Of a stretch of 64,000 nucleotides of DNA, positions 12,340 to 24,054 are shown one piece after another. The translations under genes and the position numbers were made by a program. Numbering within the stretch: the stretch's first letter is position 1; each line of letters begins with the position of its first letter. Source of the DNA: Escallonia rubra (taxonomy: Eukaryota; Streptophyta; Magnoliopsida; Escalloniales; Escalloniaceae); NCBI GenBank assembly GCA_033065855.1, contig JAVXUO010000171.1, positions 544,981-608,980 of the forward strand. The letters are read 5' to 3'. The notes beneath the pieces were generated by a model that had not been told where the DNA came from, searched no databases, and saw nothing but the letters and a program-made list of their open reading frames with translations.

Positions 12340-13767
12340 ATGGGGCCCCAGCCTCAGCCGTCGCCCCAGCCCCACGTAGATTCATCCCACACGGGCGTTG
12401 ATTCTTCTTCTTCCGTGGGTTCTACCTTAGGTATAGTTGATAACGGTGTTTAGTACATTTTCGCTAGCCTTATATTTAAAGTATATTTGAACTGTATTAA
12501 TGTCTGTGTTTTGTAGGATCTCGACGAGGCCGTGGCCCGACACGCGGGGTACGCATCGACCTCCAGCGTAAACAGAGAGTTACGCTCATCCAGGAGGGCT
12601 AGTAAGTAAAAAAAAAACCACATCATGTCTTATATTTAAAATTTTGGGGTGTTAATTTATATTTGAACTGTACTAATTTATTTATTTACTTCTTTGGCAG
12701 GATCCTGGAGAATCAGGTGAGGACGAAGATCGACGTTCTTATGAAGGGCCGATTTTTCGAGCCACGCCTATACTGGAAGGACTGGGATGCCACTGCGAGG
12801 GAGTCCCTATGGGAGGAGTGGCTGGTACGTTGAAGTATTTTTTCTGCGATATTATTTGTTTAATTAGAATTTTTTTTCTAAATTAATTTGTGTTATTGAA
12901 TGCCTTGCAAGAGGGGTTCACGTTTGACTCGCCTGATCAGCAGACACTGGGGCGGCATGCCTTCTTTGCTTACATCGGCAAGAATTACCGCTGATGGCTC
13001 CACGACGCACGGGACCGGGCGAAGAAGATGCTGCCCCGATGACGGAGATGAAGACATATCCCCCACATTGGATATCTCCGACTGTATGGGGGGAGATGAT
13101 ATATTGGTGGGCTGCGGATCTAGGCTGGGCTGCGGATCCAGGCTGGGACGCTAAGAGTAAGAGCGGGGTTGAGAACAAATAGAACAGAGATTCGACGCAC
13201 AGGGAGGGGTCGGTGCCACACGGCATATTCCGACACATGAATGCGGTCCAGAACCCGGATCTGGAGGAGGATGAGGTCATAGCTCTGACGAATAATCAGA
13301 CGCACGTGCAGAAGAAGAACAAGGACGAGGTGCACCGGGCCGGCAACTATGTTTCGCATATTGCCCGGCGGATCGATGTAAGTCAATTTGTTTAAGTTGT
13401 TAATTTTTTGTCTTTCTATCCTCAATGTCTGTTGCGTTAATTAATGCCCTAACATATCTTTAAATCACTGTTTTTGCAAGCCTCGTATGAACAGCTTAGG
13501 GGGTCTGAGCAGCAGTCCAGACAGCCATCAGCGTCCACTAGTACGGGTGCGAGTACTGGGGAGTTGAAGCGATGGCTGGATACGCCGGAGGTCGTCAATC
13601 GGCCGAAAGGCTGCATACGCGGCCTGCCTAGCACGACTGCTCGTGCCGTGATAGGAGCATTCCCATCCCCCGCTGCCCCTCCACAGACACTGGCTCCTCG
13701 GCCTCCGTTGGACGAGGAGGAGATCCAACGCATTGCTACAGTGGTGTTGAGGATGATCAGGGAGTAG
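12340..13767 (+). pseudogene. TNPA-like / Transposase_24 (Ptta/En/Spm) gene of CACTA A, decayed
   Basis: Several exons with plausible borders: up to 12430 (donor GTATAG), 12517-12601 (RGRGPTRGVRIDLQRKQRV), 12701-12824 (YWKDWDATARESLWEEWL), from about 12914 (TFDSPDQQTLGRHAFFAYIG), about 13190-13380 (FRHMNAVQNPDLEEDEV) and 13474-13767 (LKRWLDTPEVVNRPKGCIRG to the stop). The RGRG-TRG, YW-W and W--W pattern followed by a NQTHVQKK-like stretch is that of the plant En/Spm accessory protein that binds the subterminal repeats. A stop falls at the 12601/12701 junction and a TGA at 12992-12994, so it is not intact. The start is uncertain; an ATG at 12340 is one candidate. Confidence 0.75.
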
Positions 13768-14493
13768 GATCAGCAAGGCAACCCTGCTGGACATGTCGAG
13801 CCGGCCCCGGATCACCAGGATCCAAATCCGGGACTTGGCAACCCCTGATGAGCCCCTTCTCATGCCTGATCCCAGCTTGTCCCCCCCTCTCGGCTTGTAC
13901 TCGATCTTTTCCCCTCCCCTAACCGGCTGTATCCGGTTCCCGGCTTGTACATTACGAGTTTTTTTTATAATAAACATTTTTTAAAGTTGATTATATATAG
14001 TTGTTTGTGGCTTGGGGATTATGAGTTGTTGTTTAGGATTGAATTTTTTATTACAGCATTGGGCATTAGAAAAATAAATTTTTTTTTTGTTGAAAAAATG
14101 ACTTTTAGCGACATATTTCAGTTGCTAAAAGTGTCCTTAATTCTAAGATTTTTAGCGACGGAATATTCCGTCGTTAAAAATCTTATTTAGCGACAGAATG
14201 TTCCGTCGCTAAAAATTATATTCCGTCGCTATTTTCACAAAAAAGAAAATAAATTAAAATACGTAAAACAAAATTAGCGACTGAAACTCGGTCGCTAGTT
14301 TATAAATAAATCCATCGCAAAAAGTTCAATATTAGACGATGTATTTTAAAATTCCGTCGCAAAACTTTTAGTAACGGAGTTTTATACGAGGAACTTTTAG
14401 CGACGATAAATCCGTCGCTAAAAGTTTGAACGACGGATTTGAGGCTTTTAGCGACGGATTTCTCCGTGGCTAAAAGCCTTATTTCTTATAGTG

Positions 14494-16346
14494 TCTTAAA
14501 GGATGTGTTTTCACCCTCAATCGCAATACCAAAGTAAGGGATAGAAAAGAATAAAACGCTCCAGAATCAACCAATATATGAGCATCTAATGGGTTAACAT
14601 GTAGTGTACATGACACCACGTCATCGGATGTAAAAACATCCTGAACATACATTGAATAAAGTCTAGCTGATGAACTAGGCCTTTGCCCCTATTGCACTTG
14701 AGACTACTGAATCTAGCCCTGCGGCCTTGTCCTCTTCCCTGACGAGGAACACTACTTGTCGATGCACTAGTTATAGATGTGGGACGGAAAGTTAACTAAT
14801 TATTTCTAACAACTGGACAGTCTCGAACCTGATGCTCCACACTGCCATACCTAAAACACCCTTCGATAACTTTGTACCATGGCCTACTGCCATGATACCT
14901 CCCGCACATGATACATGGGGTGGCCGAAAAAGTTAAATCGCCACCTTGACCAAACTATGTGTAGGTCAAACTTCGAAACTCTGCGAAGGTCCAAGTCTAA
15001 TATTCTGAACTGATCGAGCGCTTACACTCTGCACTCCTACCAATCCCATACTTTTCCCTAGTCGAATCCCAGAACTCTGCCCAGGTCTAAATTTCTGAGC
15101 CGATGCGGGCCGAGCTTGAATCCCTGATTCCGCCATACTCTTGGGCCGACTGTAAAAATTGCTGACGCCGGTCAGTTCCTACAAATCAACCTTGGGAAGA
15201 CGTCTATCTCTCTTCTGTCCACCCCGTGTTTGCTCATACCTTATTCTATTGTCAGATTTGGACTGCTCCAAAGCACAAGCCAAGAAAAAACATTCCATAT
15301 AGCTCATTAATCGAGCTGAGATCACTCAATCTCTCAGTCCAGGCCTAAGCCCCTACTTAGACTTTCAACATCTATTTGCCTCCATCGGTAACATCCTTAC
15401 TGTAAATCTAGCGATACGAGAAAACCTCATCTCAAACTCGTCTACCGACTATTGATCTGCTTGCGTCACATTGACAAACTCCCTTAACATTTGTTCACGA
15501 TAACTCATCGAAAAATAGGACTTGAAGAACAATTCCCTAAATTGTTCCCAAGTCATCTCATCCAACTATTGACGAATCAAACTCTTCTCTACCATTTTCC
15601 ACCACTGATCGGCCTCACCTCTCAGTTTATAGATAAAAAATTCAATCTTTTATCTCTCACTACAATGAATTACTCAAAAATTTCCTCCATTTCCTTAATC
15701 AGGTTTTCTACTTTCATAGGGTCCAATGAACCCCTAAAGCTAGTCGCAATTTTTTTTGGTAAATTCACCCAAGGTACTCTCGTATTGAGGTTGTACCTGT
15801 GGTTAGACCGGATTCAGTACTCCTTGCTGTTGATTAGCCAGATTATGTGCCCTCAAGGTCAAAATATGGTTCAAAATGTTCAGAACTGTAAACATCAGTT
15901 CTGGATTCTGCTATTCCTCCCTACTAGGTAGAGGTGCCCCTCTGCAATCATAAAAACCTCCATATAGCACATTTCCCAATCTAAGGATTGTTTATCAGGC
16001 CTTTCAAATGTCGGGGAAAAGATCTCTGCTCATCTTATACAAACCCATTGGAATCTCATCTATTGAGAACCTCTAGGCCCTCCGTACTGTCTCCACTGCC
16101 AGTGCTATGAGTACGGACCATACTAATGCAATGAACAGTCATCAGTGTTATACTAACACGTGTCTAAAGAGTAGTACAATCACAAGTTAAAGGCAAACTT
16201 CTTAACTCTACAATCATCCTACCCCATTCTCATTAACCGAATTATGATTCTATAGAATCATATTACCTATACTCTGTGGTTCTGTGCCTACAGAATCATA
16301 TACCTATACTCTTAATACCACAAGACCAAACTGCTCTGATACTAAC
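14494..16346 (-). other. Ty3/gypsy internal region: gag zone and primer-binding site
   Basis: Minus strand. Directly left of the right LTR is a primer-binding site (GTATCAGAGC type, 16332-16346). Gag-like sequence follows to about 14.7 kb, including a Cys/His-rich zinc-knuckle region near 14.83-14.91 kb. The coding is decayed. Confidence 0.65.
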
Positions 16347-19333
16347 TGTAACATACCAAAAATTTAGAGCTCCATCGCCCGAACTTCAAGAGTGTTAACC
16401 TACCACAACGTATTAAACCTATCAATCATGTCTACTGACACATACTTCATAGCATCTAACTAGACATTAAGTCAAATTCTTAAAAAATATAAGATTACAA
16501 AATTGCTTAACTTAAACTATTAAACTTAGGCTCTTACAAACTCGAGTTCCTATAGAACAAGTTAACAGTACCGACCCACGTAGGGGTCTTAGTATTTAGT
16601 AGTGATGGGCCCATCGGAATCTCACACAAACTCTAAACCCATTACCGAACATTCTACAGCGGATCATTACCTACAAAAGGGAATTAAACGAAAGGTAAGC
16701 TCTTGAGAGCTCAGTAAGGTCGTTCAAGGACAACTTAAGTAACTACAAACGATTCAGGAGTAGACGATAATAATTTTCCAAACATTTTAAACAATCATAA
16801 GCAATTTGACAACTTTCCAAAACGATTGTAAATAGATACCAAAACAATCTTTAACAATCACAACAGGATCCAAAACGATAATTAACAACCATAAATGAAT
16901 ACCAAAACGATCATTTGAAGATCAATTTCAAAGCCATCATTTTGAAATGAAATGATGATTTTTCAAAGAGTTTGAAAACGAACATAGATACTTCAAAGGG
17001 CAACAGGGGAAGGGTTTCAGGCAATCATAAACAATTTGATCACAAGATGGGGAAGAGTTTCAACTCAATCTCCTTCAATCAGATAACAAGACATTCATTT
17101 GAACATCATTTTTAAAACAATCATTGTAAGATACAATGTAAGCAATCAGAAGCTATTGATCCTGGGCAGAGGTAATTCCATTCAGGCAATACATAGAGTG
17201 TAAACTTGCATGATGTATGATAACTAGCCCTTTCCATCGATCAAGGGACTAGTCTGCGTTCTCTGTATGAAGCAGTTACAGTCATTCCATATAACGCCTC
17301 CCTCAGAACAGACCCCCAGGTCAACACGAAAGGCAACAATCATAGAATCAACGAGAAAATTAATGCTTGACATGCAATAAAAATGTGCATCAACATGAAT
17401 TCAGTTAACCAAAATCAATTAGTGTTTTGATGAATTTGAACATGCTGATATTAATTCATCACTAAGGATTCAAGGACAATCTCAAACAAGTAGCAAGAAC
17501 AAACACGAACAATTATCAAATTTAGGCACAACAATTCGGAAGAAAGAATGCAAACAATTATTGAATTGGCTTAGCATGCAATAACAGACGAGCATCGATA
17601 GGATTTTCAAATAACTGATTCAGGTTCAAAGTTGGGATTTTCTTGGCAATAACATGCTGATACCAATGCAAATCTCAGTGTTCAGCAATAGCGGTAAGCA
17701 AATCAAAAGAATACTTACGAACACAAGTTATCGAATTTAGGGTTCGGATAGAAATCTTTACCCGGGGTTCAGATAGAAATCCTTACCCGGGGTTCAGATA
17801 GAAACTCTTACATGGATCCGGAGCTAAGCTAGTATAATCCGAAAGTCTTTTGCTTTAATCTAAATGGAAAAAACCAATTATTAGTATACAGTATATACTA
17901 GGATATTATGAATTCAATACTGACTCACGCATACTCCCAGAACGGCCCCCTCACCGAGTATGTAAAATTACCAAAATGCCCCTTATGTGTAAAATTACCA
18001 AAAACACCCATCTCATACTTAAACCATAAAAAAAGCCTTCCCATATAGAATCACTAAAATATCCTTACCATATGTGAATTTACATAAAAATACCTTTTAG
18101 AGGTAAAATTACCAAGATACCCCATCTGGGTGGCAAATTCCCAAAATACCCCCTGGGAATTCCCAGCACCGAAAAAATCTTAAAAACACATCAAAATACT
18201 ATTTTAAGCATCTTGAAGTCATTTTTGGGCTAAAAAGTATTTTAAAAATTTTTTGCTTGAAAATTTTGAACCGGTGTTCGGGCCAAGCGCTTAGAAGCCG
18301 ATCTGGTAAAATATCTATCGATCTCAGAGTGGCACAAAATTTAGATACTGAAACATATTAGTAATATAAGATTTTCCTAAAATTTTCAGATTAAAATAGC
18401 TTGGTTTGCTATGTCAAATAATTCAAAAATTCCTTTTAATCGATACCTTAATCACTACAAGGAATAAGGCTTTTAGCGACAGGGAAACCCATCGCTAAAA
18501 GCCTAAAATTCGTTGCTAAAAATTTTAGCAACGGAAATACCATCACTAAAACTCCCTCGTATAAAAGGCCATTACTAAAAGTTTTGCGACGGATTTATAA
18601 AATTCGTCGTCTAATATAGAACGTTTGGCGATGGATTTATTTATAAATTAGCGACGGAATATCCGTCGCTAATTCTGTTTTACGTATTTTAATTTATTTT
18701 CTTTTTTGTGAAATAGGCGACGGGATAAATGTTTTAGCGACGAAATTAATCCGTTGCTAAGAGTCATTTTTTTAAATATATTTTTTTAATTTTTAATGCC
18801 CAAACCTGTAATAACAAATTCAAACCAATTGGGTCCCATCCTCCGTCAACAATCTCAATATCTCAAATGCACGATTAACAATCTAAAATTATCAATTAAC
18901 AACCTAAAATCATCGATCAATAATCACAATTTTCAAATGCACAATTAACAACCTAAAATTATCAAACAAATAATCAATGTTCAAATAACACAAAATTGTT
19001 CAAAATGCACTTATCCGATGCAATTAATTTAATTTAGGGTTTAATTAGGGCTCAGAGTTCAACATTGGGGGAAAGCTTTTTCACAAGTGCTTTGATCAAA
19101 CACCAGCACTTGAAAACGCATATGCCCCATGTGTTCAAAGACAACAAAGTCCTTTAGATGGAGGTCATGCTGCTGCACGAATTTGTTCCAACCCTCTTCG
19201 AAACAAACTTCCTCTTGGTCGCGCTTCTTCTTGATTTTAACAAGCCATGACCCTTTGCGGCTAATTCAAGTTGCTTCATTTGATCTCATTGTGGTAAGCA
19301 ATCTGCAAAAGGCTACCGGTATGGCCTAACATA

Positions 19334-20672
19334 TGTTGACTTGTTGATTTTGATGATTTCGGACTTAACTTATCTAAACTTTAATCTGACAATATTATTG
19401 AAGGTAAAACATTTCAGGTTTTATCTTAATCAAACAAAGACATAATCTTGACATGGATGACAGAGATTGACAGAGATTTTGCACGACCTTGACAATGGAT
19501 GACAAAGACTTTGGATTCAAGCTTTGGACTACACAGAAAGATTCAAGATCTTAAAGTATATCTTTTCTTGTTTTAGTATTTTCTTTAAACAGTATTTCTT
19601 AAAGGATCTGACATAAATTCTAGTAAAGAACGAAGCCAAGTGTTTTTAGTCGAAGTCAAGTTTTTGAGTCGAAACCAAAACATTTTAGTCGAAGCTAAGA
19701 CTTTCAGTCGAAGCCAAGTGTTTTAGTCGAAGCTAAGACTTTCAGTCGAAGCTAAGACTTTCAGTCGAAGTCAAGTGTTTTAGTCGAAGCTAAGACTTTC
19801 AGTCGAAGCTAAGACTTTCAGTCGAAGTCAAATGTTTTAGTCGAAGCTAAGACTTTCAGTCGAAGCTAAGACTTTCAGTCGAAGTCAAGTGTTTTCAGTC
19901 GAAGCTAAGTATTTCAGTCGAAGCCAAGAGTTTTAGTCGAAGCCAAATGTTTTAGTCGAAGTCAACTCTTTTAGTCGAAGCAAAACATTTCAGTCGAAGG
20001 CGAGACTTTCAGTCGAAGTCAAGACTTTCAGTCGAAGCCAAGACATTTGAGTCGAAGCTAAAATGCTTTAGTCGAATCCTTCTCACTTGGCTTTTCTACC
20101 TAACTGTCCTCTATTTCCTTCCTGTATAAATAGGGAATCGGTTAGCGCATTTATTACCTTTTTCTCTCGCGCAAATTTTCACTCTGAAAAACTCTCTCAT
20201 CTCAATCTCTTGCTCTCATCAATTATCTTTTGAGTGAGTTCATTTTAGAAAAAGTTCTGTGTAAGCTTCTTGGTTTTGTTCTTGAAAGAATTTGGATCTT
20301 CCCACCTAAGAAGGCTTAGCTTTACAACTTTCATTGTATATTCTGCTCAAGAAGGAGCCTGTTTATAGTACTCAAATTGTAATCTCTTTTCATTTGTAAT
20401 CTGTTGGAAACCTAGGAAGGGTTTCGGATATTGTACTGAGGTTTGAGCTAGCACCCGAAGCTAGCTGGTTTAGTGAAAGGCTCGAGTAGGTCTCCCTTGT
20501 GTGGAGTGCTTGAGGACTGGACGTAGGCTGGTGGGGCCGAACCAGTATAAATCTCTGTGTTAATCTTGTTATTGCTGTATCCGTCTTTACGTTGTAATCT
20601 TAATTTTTAAATTCATACCTTAAACTGAAAAACACCTATTCACCCCCCTCTAGGTGTATTTAGGGACCTACA
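19334..20672 (+). mobile_element. Solo LTR of the Sirevirus family seen at 53.8-64 kb
   Basis: Begins TGTTGACTTGTTGATTTTGA and ends TAGGGACCTACA, matching the reverse complement of both LTRs of the element at 53794-64000. Flanked by a perfect 5-bp duplication ACATA (19329-19333 and 20673-20677), so it arose by LTR-LTR recombination after a full insertion. No internal sequence remains. It is highly similar to the full element's LTRs, hence fairly young. Confidence 0.95.
19631..20075 (+). repeat. TCGAAG minisatellite in the solo LTR, with higher-order structure
   Basis: About 24 units of roughly 18-20 bases on the pattern TCGAAGCTAAGACTTTCAG. Between about 19727 and 19900 a three-unit block (two CTAAGACTTTCAG units, then one TCAAGTGTTTTAG unit, about 57 bases) is repeated three times, so the array has grown by block duplication. 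Confidence 0.9.
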
Positions 20673-20848
20673 ACATATTCATAATACAGTAAGACATGTA
20701 AGTTTTTAACCAAAGATAATAGTGCGTAAACACACGAAAACACAGAGAAAGAGGGATGACATACAAGTTATGTATGAAAACCAGGCATCATGACCTTGAA
20801 GAAGTGCCTGCCGACTGAAATGTCCCTGTTCACCGAAGCAGAAGCCAT

Positions 20849-22519
20849 TTAACCTACTTTAACATGAAAAACCAATCGAGCATTATTCAATTGATGAGCA
20901 TAAATTTCATAGCTTAATTAAATCTATTAACTTCAGAATTGAACAATATAACTCCAGAATTTTGAAATACTAGGTATTTTCAAGTAAATCCAGGACAGCC
21001 AACATAGATTTGATTATGTTAGTAGTCTAAGGGGAAAAAACTAATTCATAACCAAAAACAAAGAAATTCATAAACAAACATGTTATCCCTTTATTCGTTA
21101 ATATAGAATGTTACCTAACCATGCCCCCGATAGATGGTCTGGAAAGTTCTCAGCTAGACCGACATACAATTTGAACCTAATCTCGAATTAAATTTCCTGC
21201 CATATTTTGCTAACCCTAAATTTTCAACTCAACTGTTTCATTAATTCTATATGTATGAACTACAATAGATCTGACAATCAAATAGAGGGAGCTAAAAAAG
21301 AAACAAAAAATTGTTATAAAGCTCGCAAGGCAAAGAAAACAAAATAGATGCAAATTACATGTTACAAACATTCCTGGACATTACATGCAAAAGAAATGCA
21401 AATTACTTGTCTGAATCATCATTAACACCGAAAACACATGAAAACAGAGAAAAAGTCATGAAAGCACTTCCTAGTTAATGTCAGTAGTATTATCTCCAAA
21501 ACCTCGCAAGGAACAGATAAACTATTGAAATACAAGGAAAAATTAAATGACGGTGAACCAACTCAATGTCATTAAAAGAGATCGAGTAACATACTAGTAG
21601 GAAGACATGGCTTATCCAAAGCAAACAATCGTCCGACGAATTTACCACTCCTATACTGATCAATTGTTTTCGGGAACTGCTTGGTTCATCAAGGTAAGCT
21701 TGATGAAGTAGTACATTCAACTTGAGAAACTAACATGGTCATTATCATCAGCGCTGATATATGATCACCAAAAATAGTGCAAAGCTTACTTTAGTTACTG
21801 ATATCAGGGCTTAGTTCCATTCCACTAATGGTTCTACGTACCAATTGTTTATCATCCAATATTAGGCCAAAATCCTGGTGTATATAATCTACCAAACAAG
21901 TTTTTTTCTCGTTTTCAACGATTGCTGACAGGTTAGGTCTGAAATGCATATTCTTCACTAATAAGGGGAGATTTAGATCCTCTAAGTAAATTGATGGCGA
22001 TTAGTGACTACAATCTTGTTGCTAAGACAAGATTTGCTGACAGGCTAATGAAAGTTCAACTAATCGTTGAAGACGTATTGATCGCTAATTGGCACTTTCA
22101 TTGGATTAGGCCAGCGTTGGCTTGTGCTTCTTACTATTTTACATGTTAATATTCTTACTATTTCAATAGCATTCTAACAACATGCTAAATGAGAGACCTC
22201 AGATTCTACGAGTACGAAACCACATAACACAATTTCAGGAATCAAATCATATTTCCCCAAACGAAGGCAATAAACTAATACTTGATCCTTTTGCTATAAT
22301 ATGGCATTAACTTAGAGAAACACAGGAACAACCAATCTGTACAGTGACAAACTGTGAGAAAATCTAGTTTTTAATCACAATAGGTAATCATGAAAAATTG
22401 ATTTCAAGCAATTTAGGTTACACAATTGGTAACATATTTTACAATTTTGACTACTTCATAAAAAAGCAACACAAGGCAAATTAGGTTAAACATATTTCAA
22501 GCAAATGAAGCGCACTTAC
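20849..22519. other. CACTA B interior, intron-like
   Basis: Between the leader donor (22519) and the B3 exon 1 start. AT-rich, no domain seen on either strand. Confidence 0.5.
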
Positions 22520-22740
22520 CATGAATGTAGGTGGTGGCCGAGGTCTCGAAACTGGAGTTGGCCGGAGGGTTTAATTTGGACCGTCAGAGGTGGCGCGGCG
22601 TCGGGGGGAGGACGGGGGTGTCGACGGAGTTGTGGGTCGCCGTAGAGGGGGGTCGCCAGAGGTGAGAACGTCGGTGCGTGAGAGATTTTTACGAGACACA
22701 GAGAGAAACGAGAGAAAGGAAAAACATAATTGACCTGTTC
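22520..22740 (-). other. Probable 5' leader exon of CACTA B with splice donor
   Basis: Minus strand: pyrimidine-rich start, then a GC-rich core shared with CACTA A (GACGCCGCGCCACCTC), ending ATTCATG|GTAAGTGC, a consensus donor at 22519. Transcripts from the element's promoter could be spliced into the captured B3 exons (inference). Confidence 0.55.
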
Positions 22741-23738
22741 TAAGGGGGACTTTTAGCGACGAAACGGCACCGTCGTTAAAAGACCGTTGGTAAAAGTACT
22801 CATTAACGACATAATGTTTAGCGACGGTATCATTCCGTCGCTTAAAATAATTTTAAAAACCACCAAAAATTATAAAATTCTCTAAAAAAATTTAGCGACG
22901 GCATAGTCCGTCGTTAAAAGTCCGTCAGTAAATAACCGTCGTTAAAACCTTTACCGACGGAATAGTCTGTCACTAAAAATTTTTAACGACATAATTCCTT
23001 ATGTCGCTAAAACCTTGTTTTCTTGTAGTGAATTTAGCATCCTTTGCGGACACAAAAATTCTAGAACATACATCTGGTAAAAATAATGGGGTTTATTGTT
23101 TTGGATTTTGTCAGATTTTGATCTTTACTATTTATAAAATTTTGTATTAAAACTGCCTAAATAATTCCCTATCTTTAGTGACAAAAACAGTTAGTATTCA
23201 AATTAAAACACCTATTATTTCACCTTCAAAACACTTATAGTTATCTTCTTCCTCCAATTCGTCCAACTGCCGAGAACACAAACTCTCCATTCACACACAC
23301 ACACACAGACAAACACACATTTGCTAAATACACACAGTTTTCACACATAAACACACACTAAAAGGTGAGATTTACCATTATGAGTTCCTCCCCAAGATTT
23401 CTCCAATTTCCTTCTCTCTTCCTGATTTCCCCCCTTACCGAGCTCCTCTATTTTCTTTCTTTTTCTTCTCAGTTTCTTGTTCTATTTCTCTATTACTATT
23501 TCTCTATAACTGCTGAGCCTCGTGTTATGATCCATTCTTCTAAAATTTGACACATAATGCCTAACTTGCAAAAATTATAAAATGGCCCCTAAAGTTTTTC
23601 AAAATTACAAAAATAACCCAAATTTTTTCAACATTTCATTATCTACTAATCTCCAAGCATTGCTTAAAATTATCGCCCGTTTATTTTTCTGGTCACATAT
23701 AATTATTTTAAACCGCTCGAAAAATGTGAGCTTTTACG

Positions 23739-24054
23739 TGGGGGGTGGGGTGGAGACCATAACTCACTTTTATCCTCAAAGTGGCTCTGTCCTTGTTATG
23801 CATCATCAACAACCACCAATACAACCAGCACCATACCACCCCGTCCTTCCGTACAACCACCACATACCCAAAATTAAATTATATTTTGGGTTAAAATGTA
23901 ATTACAACCACCACATACCCAAAATTAATTTGTTTATGTTAAATTTTTTGATACAAAATGTAATTACAACCACCACAGACCCAAAATTAATTTATTTATG
24001 TTAAAATTTTGGTATGTATTCGATGTCTGTCACCGTAATGTCTTCAATTTCAAA
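23739..24054. repeat. Three imperfect direct repeats
   Basis: ACAACCACCACATACCCAAA and its near copies recur at about 23850, 23905 and 23965, spaced 50-62 bases apart, each followed by an AATTAA-rich tail and GTAATT. They lie between the Ty3/gypsy end and the CACTA fragment that follows; probably intron sequence of that fragment. Confidence 0.7.

Larger units (their letters stand above)
10062..14493 (+). mobile_element. CACTA (En/Spm) transposon A
   Basis: Starts CACTACAAGAAAAGG and ends TTCTTATAGTG (the expected TGTAGTG with one change). Both ends carry dense subterminal repeats of TTTAGCGACGGA and its reverse complement (10078-10390 and 14100-14480), the binding-site arrays typical of CACTA elements. 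Flanking 3-mers are TTT and TCT, a target duplication with one mismatch. It interrupts the protease region of the Ty3/gypsy element: reading across the insertion restores continuity with 14494 onward. It carries a TNPA-like gene but no TNPD-type transposase was recognised, so it is probably non-autonomous. Confidence 0.9.
19059..20848 (-). pseudogene. Captured B3-domain (REM-like) gene copy inside CACTA B
   Basis: Two exons on the minus strand. Exon 1, 20848-20771, begins MASASVNRDISVG and runs into RHFFKVMMPGFHT. Exon 2, 19325-19059, follows an AG acceptor and reads AIPVAFCRLL, then ISRKGSWLVKIKKKR, CFEEGWNKFVQQHDLHLKDF, VVFEHMGHMRF and VLVFDQSTCEKAFPQC before TGA. This is the order of a plant B3 DNA-binding domain: FFKVM-PGF, IP--FC, SW-VKI, F-EGW--F, L-DF-VFE, F-V-VFD. 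One in-frame TGA interrupts exon 2 after 19 residues and the exon 1 donor is not a clean GT, so the copy is decayed. The solo LTR 19334-20672 lies in its intron, 8 bases before exon 2. About 113 residues holds a single B3 domain and may be only part of the parent gene. Confidence 0.85.
18453..23030 (-). mobile_element. CACTA (En/Spm) transposon B, carrying a captured B3 gene
   Basis: Left end CACTACAAGGAATAAGG, right end TTGTTTTCTTGTAGTG, target duplication AAT at 18450-18452 and 23031-23033. The unfilled site is visible in the other LTR near 6788-6800 (CCCTAATTTAGCATCC). Subterminal repeats of the TTTAGCGACGG type lie at 18470-18770 and 22745-23010. The leader exon shared with CACTA A is at the right, so the element reads on the minus strand. 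No transposase sequence found; instead it holds a B3-domain gene copy, itself interrupted by a Sirevirus solo LTR. Confidence 0.93.
5712..23738 (-). mobile_element. Old Ty3/gypsy LTR retrotransposon (Tekay/Del-like), broken, with nested insertions
   Basis: Two related long terminal repeats flank an internal region on the minus strand. The left copy (5712-8079) matches the right copy (16347-23738 after removing a 4.6-kb CACTA insertion). A minus-strand primer-binding site complementary to initiator Met tRNA abuts the right LTR (16332-16346) and a G-rich polypurine tract abuts the left LTR (8080-8099), so the 5' LTR is on the right. Traces of gag with Cys-rich zinc-knuckle sequence (about 14.7-15.9 kb) and of the aspartic protease region with FDIILG (about 9.9-10.06 and 14.5 kb) are visible. 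Reverse transcriptase and integrase are not recognisable. LTR ends and polypurine context resemble Tekay/Del chromoviruses; the lineage is inference. The LTRs are clearly diverged, so it is old, with many breaks. Confidence 0.85.
16347..23738 (-). repeat. 5' LTR of the Ty3/gypsy element, split by CACTA B
   Basis: LTR sequence 16347-18452 continues at 23031-23738. Its left end TGTAACAT adjoins the primer-binding site and its right end aligns with the minus-strand start of the left LTR. Confidence 0.85.

Noticed and set aside
15491-15931. Plus-strand frame of 146 codons
   Set aside because: Lies antisense to the decayed gag zone of the Ty3/gypsy element and resembles no known protein.
19631-20075. 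CRISPR-like array of regular short repeats
   Set aside because: Plant LTR minisatellite without unique spacers; the same array occurs in both LTRs of the full element.
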